A stretch of 64,000 nucleotides of DNA from SB21 sp964415295 (GCA_964415295.1 CAYPYN010000006.1:1-64000); one strand, 5' to 3'; shown: positions 7,768 through 17,007, counted from the first letter of the stretch. The notes: generated from the sequence alone by a model not told the origin. Numbers and translations: made by a program.

Positions 7768-9510
7768 TCAGTCTTTCAGGAACCAGCCCGGCTCTATCAG
7801 ATCTTCATCAAAGAGGTAATCCTGAGACTGAATGGTGGCAAGCCAGTTCTTTTCATCCTCAGTCAGATAACCGTTCTCGGATTTCTTCATCGCGAGGGTG
7901 GACAGCCGTTCGAACCGATCATGATGGATCAAGAAGCGTTCCGTGGCGTAATCGGTAGCGGATTGAGTACTGATAAGGAACGGCCAGTCCGAAGCCTGTA
8001 AGAGGAATAGTTCCCGAGCCATCTGTTTAACAATGGACGTCCACTCGGGATCGGAGGAATGATTCCACTGTTTTACGGCCGCGCGCATATCGAGTTCATC
8101 GTCGTAGATATACGGCCATATCCAGGAGACGTCGTGATTCATCCAGACGTAATGATTGCCTCCGGCACCCCATGAACCTTCGGGCATAGCGATGGTTTTT
8201 ACAGGCGGATGATCATCAATGGACTGGGCGCAGTGCATCACGTTGATATCTTCGTTTTCTGAAAGTTTCTCAAAAACTTTTTTAATGAAGGCCGGACCCT
8301 CGAACCACCAGTGGCCAAACAGCTCTGAATCAAAAGGCGCCGTGAGCGTGCCTTCGTAGCCGTGGGATTCTTTGAAATTTTGCAGGGCGGAACGTATGGA
8401 TGCCACGAAATGATCCGCATCTTCTTCCAGCGCGGCTTCGATCCTTTCCGGCCGATACATGGCTTTGAGACCAAGGTCCGCATGAAGGCTGGTGACACGC
8501 CAATAACGATGACCGCTTTGATGATGCTTTTTATGGAAGTCGAGGTACCATTCGCCGCCCGGATACCCCTGTTCGCTGCTCCAGACCTGCATGGATGTTT
8601 CCATATCGCGGGCAAAGACGGCTACGGAACCTGTACCCGATTCGAAAGAAGACCGTGTCAGATACACTTCATACACGGAATGAGGGCCGTCGGGAATTTT
8701 ACGTGCGGTCGAATCTTTGTTAAATTCTTCGACCAGCCTCCGCAGGTTTTCAAAACGTCCCAGATACATGCCGAGCGACTTTCCGCCTTCGACCAGGGAA
8801 GAATCTACGATAAAATATTCCAAATGGTTTTCTTCCAGGATCTCTTCGACGCCTTTGCGGGAATACGGCACTTCACCCAAAGCGGAAGAGACCATCGGTT
8901 TCCAGAAATAACGCGGACGATAGGCGCACTCGGGAAGCCAGATGCCGCGCGGTTTTTTTCCGAAATGTTTTTCATGCGTACGGACGGCCATTTTGACCTG
9001 TGCCTGTATACTGGAATCCAGCCCGAGCAAAGGGAAATAACCGTGCGTAGCACCGCAGGTGATAATGTCGAGACATCCTTCGTCCTGAAGTTTGCGGAAA
9101 GCTCCGATCAGATCGTTATTGTATCTGGCATTATAATCCCGTTTGATGCCTTCGTAAAACTCCGTCCAGAAGAAAGACAATGGAAGAAAGGATCGTTCCG
9201 ACGGGTCATCATGAAAGAGCGCCATGTCCTCATGAGCCCTTTGGATTTCATCTTCAAGATATTGATTGAATTCACTGACAAAGAGCGGATGCGATAATTG
9301 TTCCGCGAGCACCGGTGTCAGGCTGATTGTCATCTTGGGCCGCTTGCCTTCCTCCAATAATTCGTTGAGTACATTAAGCAGAGGAATGTACGTTTCGGAA
9401 GCGGCTTCGAAAAGCCATTCCATACCGTGAGGCCATTTCCCGTGGTGCATGACATACGGCAGGTGGGTATGAAGGACGAGAACGAAATTGCCCAGGGAAG
9501 GTTTTTTCAT
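7768..9510 (-). CDS. GH57 1,4-alpha-glucan branching enzyme (DUF1957 type)
   Basis: A 580-residue glycoside hydrolase family 57 protein. It starts with the family strand LVLHTHLPYV. The catalytic nucleophile is E194 in GIWLPECAYRPR, and the acid/base is D394 in APFDSELFGHWWFEGP. Length and the GHWWFEG block match the branching enzymes of this family rather than amylopullulanases. The reaction makes alpha-1,6 branches in glycogen-like glucans in the cytoplasm. No other glycogen genes are nearby. It has its own promoter at 9543-9571, divergent from the lipoprotein operon. Confidence 0.9.
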   Translation of the reverse strand: MKKPSLGNFVLVLHTHLPYVMHHGKWPHGMEWLFEAASETYIPLLNVLNELLEEGKRPKMTISLTPVLAEQLSHPLFVSEFNQYLEDEIQRAHEDMALFHDDPSERSFLPLSFFWTEFYEGIKRDYNARYNNDLIGAFRKLQDEGCLDIITCGATHGYFPLLGLDSSIQAQVKMAVRTHEKHFGKKPRGIWLPECAYRPRYFWKPMVSSALGEVPYSRKGVEEILEENHLEYFIVDSSLVEGGKSLGMYLGRFENLRRLVEEFNKDSTARKIPDGPHSVYEVYLTRSSFESGTGSVAVFARDMETSMQVWSSEQGYPGGEWYLDFHKKHHQSGHRYWRVTSLHADLGLKAMYRPERIEAALEEDADHFVASIRSALQNFKESHGYEGTLTAPFDSELFGHWWFEGPAFIKKVFEKLSENEDINVMHCAQSIDDHPPVKTIAMPEGSWGAGGNHYVWMNHDVSWIWPYIYDDELDMRAAVKQWNHSSDPEWTSIVKQMARELFLLQASDWPFLISTQSATDYATERFLIHHDRFERLSTLAMKKSENGYLTEDEKNWLATIQSQDYLFDEDLIEPGWFLKD

Positions 9511-9542
9511 GATTTGCCTCGAGACGTCGTGACGATCAAAAA

Positions 9543-9571
9543 AATATAGGCAAGTTTACAAAGTGAATCAA
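9543..9571 (-). promoter_or_regulatory. Promoter of the GH57 gene
   Basis: On the minus strand, TTGATT (9566-9571) and TATATT (9543-9548) with a 17-base spacer, about 33 bases before the start codon at 9510. Confidence 0.6.
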
Positions 9572-9598
9572 GGCAATTAAAGTTCGCGCAGACGCTTG

Positions 9599-9627
9599 TT
9601 GACAAATCACTCCGATTTGTCTACCTT
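9599..9627 (+). promoter_or_regulatory. Promoter with a perfect palindrome in its spacer
   Basis: TTGACA (9599-9604) and TACCTT (9622-9627) are separated by 17 bases. The palindrome GACAAATC-actcc-GATTTGTC (9601-9621) fills the spacer and overlaps the -35 box. A repressor bound here would block polymerase, so this is a likely operator for the 9659-13032 genes. No regulator gene is adjacent. Confidence 0.55.
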
Positions 9628-9658
9628 TTTCAAAAACGGGAATCCATAAAATCACTTC

Positions 9659-10402
9659 ATGCGTTATAGCTTTCTATTTTTTCTCATCCTTCTGGGGGGT
9701 TGCCGCGATATTGAGGAAAGTCCTCCTAATGAGGCACCGCTGATTCTGGCCGTACAAGTTCCGTCATACGTATCCGCCAATGATACTGTTTTCGTATGCA
9801 CGTACGACGACGAGGGTGACACGCTGTTGGTTTCTGCCTCGGTCTATACAGCCTCGGGCGGCATCGTAGGAAGCGCGTTCAGCAAGCCGTTCACAGACAA
9901 TGGCGCCCTTGGGGACCGAACGGCCTATGACGGCATCTTCACGGCTATTGTCAACCGCAGCGCGCTATTGGCTCAGAACACTTCGCGGTTCGAATTTCTG
10001 ATTACCGTTTCGGAAAAAGGAAAAAGCGGTAAGGTGTCGACCACCGTATTTGTCTCTCAGAATCCTGCCAACGGACATCCACCCGTTGTCTCAAATGTGA
10101 CAGCACCAGATACGGTCAACACCTCTGAAGTGACGGCGTTTCTGATCACTGTTCAGGCATCAGATCCCGAGGGATTATCGGATATTCTTTCGGTCACCAG
10201 GACAACGCCAAGCAACACGGTTCTTCTTCTCAATGACAGCGGAACCAACGGCGATGCAACGGCGGGCGACGGCGTGTTTTCAGAGCTGGTTTCGGTCGAT
10301 CCGGCGCCGCCGGAAGGCAGTTATACCTTTACTTTTCAAGCGACCGACCGGCTGGGATTGAAGAGCAATTCTCTGCAAAAAACGATCGTCATTGTGCACT
10401 AA
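9659..10402 (+). CDS. Lipoprotein with two Ig-like modules
   Basis: A 247-residue protein. The signal peptide ends in a lipobox (LILLGGC), so it should be lipid-anchored at C15. Two similar halves follow, each with a beta-sandwich pattern and the same acidic ending: DNGALGDRTAYDGIFTA in the first and DSGTNGDATAGDGVFSE in the second, resembling the calcium-binding choice-of-anchor/Ig-like repeats of surface proteins. There is no catalytic motif. The stop codon lies ten bases before the next start, so it is cotranscribed with the propeller protein and the PorV-like barrel. It may be a surface or scaffold lipoprotein. Confidence 0.75.
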   Translation: MRYSFLFFLILLGGCRDIEESPPNEAPLILAVQVPSYVSANDTVFVCTYDDEGDTLLVSASVYTASGGIVGSAFSKPFTDNGALGDRTAYDGIFTAIVNRSALLAQNTSRFEFLITVSEKGKSGKVSTTVFVSQNPANGHPPVVSNVTAPDTVNTSEVTAFLITVQASDPEGLSDILSVTRTTPSNTVLLLNDSGTNGDATAGDGVFSELVSVDPAPPEGSYTFTFQATDRLGLKSNSLQKTIVIVH

Positions 10403-10412
10403 TCAGAAAATT

Positions 10413-12026
10413 ATGAGGACGGTTCTAATTTACATTTTTCTCTTGTTGCCGGTTTCAGCTCACGCGCAGAAGAACGTTCGCAGTTTCAAATTGGCGGGAG
10501 AATCCGGAAGCGCTTCGACGATATCCTCACGGCCTGCGGGCAATTTTATCGGAGTGATCACGGTTCATGAGGATACGGTTCTGATCGAAGCGGGCGGGAA
10601 GCTCAATATTACGACCGATGGGGGCGAAACCTGGAAAATCGTTTCGGCGTCCGACGGCTTATACAAAGGCGGCGTTCAGGCGATCGCCTATTATCGGTCG
10701 ACGATCTTTGTGACGACTATATTTGACACGTCTCTGGCCCTGGAACCTACCTACGGCGGCGGCGGCGGCATCGGGATCTCCAGAGATTTCGGACAAACCT
10801 GGCAGCATGTAGCGCAGCCGCGCGATACGGCTGTCTCCATAGGAAGCTTCACTCGAACGGATAATTCCGGTAACCCATTTACGATTCAGGCGGCCAGGGA
10901 CTTTATGGTCCGTCGTACAGACTTTGTGACCGATACGATTTACATGGTGGCGGTGAAGTCCGTAATCGATAACGTCAGTTTTGATGTAGCCGTAACGGAC
11001 ACGTCGATATGGCTGGCCTGTTTTGGAGGCGGTCTTCGATCTGCAAAAATCTTGCCTGATGGTTCAGTTACGAGTTTTACACAAGCGCCGCTGCCTCCGA
11101 CCCAGCTGGATGAAATCCGCGCCGACACCGAATATTCGTTTGACATCGATCCGATCGAACATCTCAATTACCGGGTTTTCTCAGTGATCGCGGCACGGGA
11201 CGGGATCTGGGCCGGTTCCGCCGGCGGCATCAATCACTCCTCCGATGGAGGTATGAGCTGGAAGAAATACACGGCCACGAACAGCGGGATTTCAGGAAAT
11301 CTTGTCACCGCCTTGGCCGAGCAGATCTATTCTGAAAGCGGATCGGATTTTCGCAACATATGGGCTTCAACAGCCAAGGCGCTGGGCGACAATGAAGAGA
11401 ACGGCCTCAGTGTGACTTCGGACAGCGGCGCAACCTGGCGGATCGTTCTGCGCGGGCCATTCGTGTACAATGTGGCCTTTGACGGGAAAACGGTTTATGC
11501 GGCCACGGATGATGGCGTGTACCGTTCCAGGGATCTTGGACTAAATTGGGAGCACTTTTACACGCTGATTGACAAGAACAACGGTGACAGAAATTATTCA
11601 TCGGAATTTCCTTCGGTAGGTGTGGCTGGCGGGAAACTGTATTTCGGAAGTGTGGACGGTCTGGCTATTTCGGACGACGACGGGCTCACATGGAGTTTCA
11701 AACGCGCTTACCGAAAACCTGGTGAGAATGGTACGCCCAAAAGTTATGCCTATCCCAATCCTTTCTCGCCGGGACATTTTCCCAATGTGGCGCGCATCCA
11801 ATTTGACCAATCCGCCATGAATACGACCTCGGATAAAGCGACCATCAGGATCTATGACTTTGCCATGGATCTGGTTGCAACCGTTGCAAAGAATGAACCG
11901 ATCACGAAGATCTTTGTTTGGGACGGCCGGAATAATAACGGTGTTCGTGTAGCGAACGGAACCTATGTGTACATCATCGAAGCCGGCGGGAAGAGATTCT
12001 GGGGAAAGATAACTGTACGGAATTAG
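10413..12026 (+). CDS. Secreted beta-propeller protein with FlgD-like C-terminal domain
   Basis: About 537 residues with a signal peptide (RTVLIYIFLLLPVSAHAQ). The body carries Asp-box-like repeats (SDGGMSWKKY, SDSGATWRIV, SRDLGLNWEHF, SDDDGLTWSF), as in sialidase or photosystem-stability-factor-like propellers. The last ~85 residues form a FlgD-type Ig domain (VWDGRNNNGVRVANGTYVYIIE), a common end for secreted proteins of FCB bacteria and similar to type IX secretion sorting domains. I chose the ATG at 10413; an in-frame GTG at 10392 lies in the previous gene. Substrate and role are unknown. Confidence 0.78.
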   Translation: MRTVLIYIFLLLPVSAHAQKNVRSFKLAGESGSASTISSRPAGNFIGVITVHEDTVLIEAGGKLNITTDGGETWKIVSASDGLYKGGVQAIAYYRSTIFVTTIFDTSLALEPTYGGGGGIGISRDFGQTWQHVAQPRDTAVSIGSFTRTDNSGNPFTIQAARDFMVRRTDFVTDTIYMVAVKSVIDNVSFDVAVTDTSIWLACFGGGLRSAKILPDGSVTSFTQAPLPPTQLDEIRADTEYSFDIDPIEHLNYRVFSVIAARDGIWAGSAGGINHSSDGGMSWKKYTATNSGISGNLVTALAEQIYSESGSDFRNIWASTAKALGDNEENGLSVTSDSGATWRIVLRGPFVYNVAFDGKTVYAATDDGVYRSRDLGLNWEHFYTLIDKNNGDRNYSSEFPSVGVAGGKLYFGSVDGLAISDDDGLTWSFKRAYRKPGENGTPKSYAYPNPFSPGHFPNVARIQFDQSAMNTTSDKATIRIYDFAMDLVATVAKNEPITKIFVWDGRNNNGVRVANGTYVYIIEAGGKRFWGKITVRN

Positions 12027-12078
12027 AAGAATTAACTCTTTGAACATTGATGTTTTTGAATGGCACAAAAATCCGGAT

Positions 12079-13032
12079 ATGTTGATTAGTAGCAATAAAT
12101 ATTTCAAGATCCTTTTTGCCCTTTGCGTTTTTTGCGGTTCAAATGTATTCTCAGGAGAGTCGGCAGGGCAGGCGGGATCATTTTTGCGTATCGGTCTCGG
12201 ACCCCGTGCAAAAGGTATGGGGGATGCCTATACGGCGGTTGCCGACAATGCCTATGCTCCGTATTACAATCCGGCGGGCCTGGCATTTATCCACTCAAAA
12301 GAAGCCGCTTTGTCTTATAGTCTTCTGTCCTTCGATAGAACCTTCACTTATGCCGGGTTTGCCCGACCCTTGCCGCCGCAGGCAGGATTTGCTTTTGGGA
12401 TCCTCCAAAGCGGATTTAAAGACAGCGACGCGCGGCTGTCCAACGGGGAGACCACGGGCGCCAAGATCGAAGATACGCAATACACCGTCTTCATGGGATT
12501 CGGCATCCGATTCACGGAAAAATTTTCGGCCGGTATCACTCCGAAACTGATCTACTCGAAAGTATACGACGTATCGGCCTCTTCGGTTGGCGTGGATTTC
12601 GGAGTCATGTACAAACCTTTGCCGCGCCTCTCGTTGGGGTTATCGCTGCATGAATTGGGTCAGTCGCTGGACTATTCACGCGACGCATCGGGATTCGGAA
12701 ATGAAAAGACCAAAGACAAATTGCCACGAATCACTAAGCTCGGGGCCGCATACATCGTTCCTTTGTCCGGATCCGTAAAAAACATCTTCTTCGTTTCCGA
12801 TCTGGAAATGAATTCCAAACAATCCACAAAATGGCATTTTGGGATCGAAGCCAATTGGCAGGATAAATACTATTTGAGAACCGGAATGGACGATCTGGAC
12901 TGGACCGCCGGATTCTCAATTCCTTTTGTCGTGAAGGATCAGAAATTCAAGTTTGACTACGCCTATATTCTCGATCGACGCTCTGGGGTAGGTTACGGGA
13001 CGTCGGATTTCGCGCTCGCGTATGTTTTTTAG
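12079..13032 (+). CDS. PorV/PorQ-family outer-membrane barrel protein
   Basis: About 317 residues. After a signal peptide (KILFALCVFCGSNVFS) comes the family hallmark AGQAGSFLRIGLGPRAKGMGDAYTAV, followed by YYNPAGLAF, as in PorV-like and UPF0164 proteins. The rest is FadL-like barrel with an aromatic C-terminus (FALAYVF). PorV proteins carry type IX secretion cargo to the cell-surface attachment complex; related proteins have unknown roles. Its place behind a secreted protein with a FlgD-like end fits such a partnership, which is inference. The ATG at 12079 gives a proper signal peptide; a TTG at 12040 would only add a polar stretch. Confidence 0.8.
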   Translation: MLISSNKYFKILFALCVFCGSNVFSGESAGQAGSFLRIGLGPRAKGMGDAYTAVADNAYAPYYNPAGLAFIHSKEAALSYSLLSFDRTFTYAGFARPLPPQAGFAFGILQSGFKDSDARLSNGETTGAKIEDTQYTVFMGFGIRFTEKFSAGITPKLIYSKVYDVSASSVGVDFGVMYKPLPRLSLGLSLHELGQSLDYSRDASGFGNEKTKDKLPRITKLGAAYIVPLSGSVKNIFFVSDLEMNSKQSTKWHFGIEANWQDKYYLRTGMDDLDWTAGFSIPFVVKDQKFKFDYAYILDRRSGVGYGTSDFALAYVF

Positions 13033-13068
13033 AGTATTCGTACAATCCTATTAGAATGTTAAGTATAT

Positions 13069-13368
13069 ATGCATGTCTTCAGGTACGTATTTGCGATACA
13101 TCTGTTGTTGCTGATGGTCCGACCGTGTTGCGATGAGAATGAAAAGACCGGTCCCATCGACGGCCCTGCATTGCTCTCGTTTGACAGTCACGACATGGAA
13201 TTGGATTATTGTTCTCCGTTCTGCCATTTGTCGTGCTGCTCCAATTTTGAGCAGATCCAATCCACTTGGTCAATTGATCCCGGCCTATCCTGTAAAACCC
13301 ACATAAAGAGCTTGCTCAAAAACACCTCCATTCAAGCCGTATCGGTCTGGCAACCACCAAGGCTTTAG
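13069..13368 (+). CDS. Small Cys-rich exported protein, DUF6660-like
   Basis: A 99-residue protein with an N-terminal hydrophobic segment ending in PCCDENEK, then the motif CSPFCHLSCC and a C-terminus reading AVSVWQPPRL. The order PCC, CSPFCxCxCC-like, and terminal WQPP is that of the DUF6660 family, small proteins often found before TonB receptors and heavy-metal efflux genes in Bacteroidota (recalled knowledge; a profile search would settle it). Seven cysteines and several His/Asp suggest metal binding in the periplasm. It lies 45 bases before the TonB receptor. Function is unproven. Confidence 0.6.
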   Translation: MHVFRYVFAIHLLLLMVRPCCDENEKTGPIDGPALLSFDSHDMELDYCSPFCHLSCCSNFEQIQSTWSIDPGLSCKTHIKSLLKNTSIQAVSVWQPPRL

Positions 13369-13413
13369 GTTAAGATTGTTTGACCTCATTTTAACCAATA
13401 CCAGGAATGAGCC

Positions 13414-15588
13414 ATGAAGACCATAATATGTTTGATAGGGCTTTGTCTACACTTTCCATACGTATTTAGCCAAAACAACTTTACAGCGCTTGTTAAAGAC
13501 CAACAGACTGAAGAATCACTGGTGGGCGTAAATGTGATACTTCAAAATACCAAGAAAGGAGGTACGACCAACTCGGAAGGCATTGTGGTCCTTACGGATA
13601 TTCCCAACGGCGCACAAGTCTTTAGATATTCATATATCGGTTATGAAACTCTTTACGATACCGTAGTATTTCCTGTGGAAAACGGCAGAAGGTTCATTAT
13701 ATCGATGGAACCAAAGCCGCATGAAGGAGAAGAAATCTACGTAACCGCATTGCGGGGACGCCGAACGATTGAGGACACTCCCACGCGCATTGAGGCCATT
13801 GCCGCAGAAGAGCTTGATGAAAAGGCCTCTATGAAGCCCGGTGATATTCGTATGCAGCTGAACGAAAGTACAGGCATCCAGGTTCAGCAAACGTCCGCCG
13901 CGTCTGCCAATGCAAATTTCAGAATTCAAGGCCTTGATGGCCGTTACACACAGCTGCTGAGGGATGGTTTCCCTCTTTATTCCGGTTTCGCCGGCGGCCT
14001 TAGTATTATGCAGATTGCTCCCTTGGATCTCAAACAGATTGAAATCATCAAGGGCAGCGCATCGACCTTATACGGCGGCGGCGCCATTGCCGGGGTGGTC
14101 AACCTGGTCAGCAAAGCACCGGAAGAACAGAGAGAATTTTCGATGCTGCTTAACGGAACGTCCGCAAGAGGGTATGATATAAGCGCTTATTCGGCACAAA
14201 AACGCGAACGATTAGGGTATACTTTGTTCGCTTCGGGCAATGGTCAAACCGCTTACGATGCCAATGACGATAACTTTTCGGACATCCCGGATATTTCTCG
14301 ATTCACCGTAAATCCGAAGGTGTTCTATTATCACGACGACGGATCCGTGGCCAGCCTCGGTCTGAATGCCTCAGTCGAAAAACGATTGGGGGGAGACATG
14401 GATGTGATTAAACACGGTTCGGATACGGTTCATACGTACTTTGAAAAGAATCAATCGCAGCGTTTTTCTGCACAGCTTCAAATTGAAAAGATATTGAATA
14501 AGAATAGTCGTTTTACCATCAAACAAAGCGCTCACTATTTTGGACGGACCATCGAACTGCAGGATTATCGGTTCAAGGGGTATCAGACCGGATATTACTC
14601 AGAATTTTCTTATACCCGGACAGCCGATCATCAAGAGTGGATAGTTGGCTTTAATTTGTGGACCGATCAGTTTAACGACCGCCACCGAGGACCAAACAGC
14701 CTCGATCAGATTTCGACAACGGCAGGGGCCTTTGTACAGAACAATTGGAGCTTAAATGATAAGTTAAAATTGGAGCCCGGAATAAGAGCGGATTATGAAA
14801 TGGACTATGGCTTTTTCTTCTTGCCAAGAATTTCGTTGTTATACAAAATGAATCCCAGTTTATCGACGCGATTGGGTCTTGGATTAGGCTATAAAACACC
14901 CAATATTTTTACTGAAGAGTCGGAACAAGCTGCATTCAGATATGTAAGACCGATCGATGCCAATAAGGCTAAGGCCGAAAAATCCGTAGGCATTAATTGG
15001 GACATCAACTACGCCGGTATCGTATCGGACCGATGGTCGTTATCCGTGAACCAGTTGTTCTTTTACACACGCCTTAACAAGCCCTTCATGTTAAACTCCG
15101 ATTCAGCCCTTCAAGGAGTGTATGTTTATGATAACACCAACGGCTATACGGATTCAAAAGGATTTGAAACTAACGTCAAACTGGGAATTGAGGAAATAAA
15201 GCTGTTTGCCGGATACACGCTCATTGATATTCAGCACCATTCCGCCCATTCACCTAAAACGATTCCGCTGACAGCAAAGCATCGGATCGGTCTCATATTG
15301 ATCTATGAGAAGGAGGGAAAATTTAGAGTGGGTTATGAGGCCTATTATACCGGGAAACAGAAAGTAAGCGACGGCAGTCATACGCGGGATTATTGGGTTC
15401 AAGGCGTGATGGTAGAAAGAAAATGGAATCGCATCGGTCTATTTATCAATTTTGAAAACCTGTTTGATACCCGGCAATCCAGGTTTGAGAGTATGTATAG
15501 CGGGCCTCCTCAAACCCCGTTGTTCAAAGAAATATATGCGCCGACGGATGGATTTGTCATCAATGGCGGCATCAAAGTAAGATTATAG
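13414..15588 (+). CDS. TonB-dependent outer-membrane receptor
   Basis: A 724-residue receptor. Residues 1-19 are a signal peptide (ending in VFSQ). Residues ~22-100 form a carboxypeptidase-regulatory-like domain (GVNVILQNTKKGGTTNSEG). Next comes the plug domain (LNESTGIQVQQTS, FRIQGLDGRYTQLLRDGFPLYSG, LKQIEIIKGSASTLYGGGAIAGVVNLVSK), then the barrel to the C-terminus. It imports a ligand across the outer membrane using TonB energy. The ligand is not evident; the adjoining Cys-rich protein suggests a metal or metal complex. No tonB/exbBD genes or downstream transporter are in the window. Confidence 0.92.
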   Translation: MKTIICLIGLCLHFPYVFSQNNFTALVKDQQTEESLVGVNVILQNTKKGGTTNSEGIVVLTDIPNGAQVFRYSYIGYETLYDTVVFPVENGRRFIISMEPKPHEGEEIYVTALRGRRTIEDTPTRIEAIAAEELDEKASMKPGDIRMQLNESTGIQVQQTSAASANANFRIQGLDGRYTQLLRDGFPLYSGFAGGLSIMQIAPLDLKQIEIIKGSASTLYGGGAIAGVVNLVSKAPEEQREFSMLLNGTSARGYDISAYSAQKRERLGYTLFASGNGQTAYDANDDNFSDIPDISRFTVNPKVFYYHDDGSVASLGLNASVEKRLGGDMDVIKHGSDTVHTYFEKNQSQRFSAQLQIEKILNKNSRFTIKQSAHYFGRTIELQDYRFKGYQTGYYSEFSYTRTADHQEWIVGFNLWTDQFNDRHRGPNSLDQISTTAGAFVQNNWSLNDKLKLEPGIRADYEMDYGFFFLPRISLLYKMNPSLSTRLGLGLGYKTPNIFTEESEQAAFRYVRPIDANKAKAEKSVGINWDINYAGIVSDRWSLSVNQLFFYTRLNKPFMLNSDSALQGVYVYDNTNGYTDSKGFETNVKLGIEEIKLFAGYTLIDIQHHSAHSPKTIPLTAKHRIGLILIYEKEGKFRVGYEAYYTGKQKVSDGSHTRDYWVQGVMVERKWNRIGLFINFENLFDTRQSRFESMYSGPPQTPLFKEIYAPTDGFVINGGIKVRL

Positions 15589-15630
15589 AAAAAAAAGCGT
15601 TCAAGTTGATCATTCAGTCTATCGGATTCA

Positions 15631-16050
15631 TCATACTCCGATCACTTGAACAAATATCCTTCTTTCTCTGGACCGGTTATCATGATCGATCACCACGATC
15701 TGCTGCCAGGTTCCCAAAATGATTTCCCCGTCATGAACCGGCGCCGTCAAGCCCGGACCCATAAAGGTGGCTCTCAAATGAGAGAACCCGTTATCATCAC
15801 CCCATGTTTCTGAATGACGCGTGCGCATGGTATGCGGTGCAAACTTCTCAAGCTGATCTTTCATATCTTCGACCAGCGCCGGCTCAAACTCGATCGTACT
15901 CACCGAGGCAGTGGAGCCGATTACAAAGACATGCACTAGCCCGTTTACGATGCCTGCGGCGGAAACAACCGATCGAACCATGGGCGTGATGTCTTTGATA
16001 TCCGAGAATCCTCCGGTCTTGACGGATATCTCTTTGCCATGAATTTTCAT
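15631..16050 (-). CDS. YjbQ family protein (UPF0047)
   Basis: About 139 residues. The family signature is clear: the segment before SHLRATFMGPGLTAPV, then GEIILGTWQQIVVIDHD and RRIFVQVIG at the end. YjbQ proteins have weak thiamine-phosphate synthase activity, but their physiological role is not settled. I chose the ATG at 16050 (MKIHGKEI), which matches the family N-terminus; the frame also opens with a TTG at 16083. It follows uppP on the same strand, with a hairpin between them. Confidence 0.85.
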   Translation of the reverse strand: MKIHGKEISVKTGGFSDIKDITPMVRSVVSAAGIVNGLVHVFVIGSTASVSTIEFEPALVEDMKDQLEKFAPHTMRTRHSETWGDDNGFSHLRATFMGPGLTAPVHDGEIILGTWQQIVVIDHDNRSRERRIFVQVIGV

Positions 16051-16094
16051 TTTCCAGATGGTGTTTTGGTCAGCCAATAACAAATATATTCAAC

Positions 16095-16139
16095 CGACTC
16101 CATAATTCGGCCCATTTCAAGAACCGCGAATTGGAGTCG
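16095..16139 (-). terminator. Hairpin between uppP and the yjbQ-like gene
   Basis: CGACTCC-at-AATTCG (16095-16109) pairs with CGAATT-GGAGTCG (16127-16139), 13 base pairs with a two-base bulge and a 17-base loop. The T-run is poor, so it may be a weak terminator or an mRNA-stabilising stem rather than a full stop. Confidence 0.4.
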
Positions 16140-16167
16140 TTGTCTGAAATTTACAGATTCGAATTCA

Positions 16168-17007
16168 CTACTTGATCATACCTTGTCCGGCAAGATAAAG
16201 GATCACAACTCCGAGTGCGATTCGGTACAGGATAAATACCAGGGTTGAACGCGTCTGCAGCCATCGCAACAAGAATGCAATAGATGCATAACCTATTACG
16301 CCGGCTACGAGTGTCGCGACCATCAGGTTGAAAAAACCTTCGTTGCCGATGCCGTGCTGGGTCAGTTCTTTGAGCTCCAAAAGACCGCTGGCCATAACGG
16401 CGGGGATCGACAGAAGAAACGAAAAACGGGCGGCACTTTCGCGCGTCAGACCAAGAAACAAACCCGCCGTAATGGTTACGCCGGATCGGGAGGAGCCCGG
16501 TATCAGAGCGACGGCTTGCGCCAGCCCGATTACCTGAGTATCGATGAAATTCATCTCCGCGATTTTCCGTCGGTGTTTTGCCGAAATTTCTGCCAGCGCG
16601 AGCAAGACCGCCAGACCGATAAGGCTCCAGCCGATGATGGACAAACTGCGCAGATCGTTCTCGATCTGGTGCCTGAATAACAGACCAAAAACACCTATGG
16701 GAAGAGTTCCGAGCGTAATGAACCAGAAAAGTCTGACTTGTTGCACCGTCTGAACGCCCCAGGTCCGACGGTGGCGAAATCCGATCAACGAATGCAAACC
16801 GGCGCGGGTTAGCGCGATCAGGTCGTCCCGAAAATAGATCAGTACCGCGGCCAGAGTTCCGAGCTGGGTCACGGCCGTGACAGCCGCACCGGGATCATTC
16901 CAGCCCAATAAGGACGGAACGATCCGTACGTGGGCCGTACTGCTGATCGGTAAGAATTCCGTCAATCCCTGTATGAGGCCAATAATCACCGATTGAAACA
17001 AATCCAA
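16168..17007 (-). CDS. uppP: Undecaprenyl-diphosphatase (BacA family)
   Basis: A 279-residue polytopic inner-membrane enzyme that dephosphorylates undecaprenyl pyrophosphate, recycling the lipid carrier for peptidoglycan and other surface polymers; overproduction is known to give bacitracin resistance. Both catalytic blocks are present, the N-terminal GLTEFLPISSTAH and the PGSSRSG loop at about residue 170. About eight hydrophobic segments are seen. Length is normal. AGGAGGATCC lies directly before the start. yjbQ follows on the same strand. Confidence 0.96.
   Translation of the reverse strand: MDLFQSVIIGLIQGLTEFLPISSTAHVRIVPSLLGWNDPGAAVTAVTQLGTLAAVLIYFRDDLIALTRAGLHSLIGFRHRRTWGVQTVQQVRLFWFITLGTLPIGVFGLLFRHQIENDLRSLSIIGWSLIGLAVLLALAEISAKHRRKIAEMNFIDTQVIGLAQAVALIPGSSRSGVTITAGLFLGLTRESAARFSFLLSIPAVMASGLLELKELTQHGIGNEGFFNLMVATLVAGVIGYASIAFLLRWLQTRSTLVFILYRIALGVVILYLAGQGMIK

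Noticed and set aside
8362..9297. Plus-strand open frame (311 codons) opposite the GH57 gene
   Set aside because: The minus-strand frame carries both catalytic residues and a full family length; the plus frame has no motif.
13374..13406. GGTTAA/TTAACC inverted repeat before the TonB receptor
   Set aside because: Only six bases per arm with a 17-base gap; too weak to call an operator.
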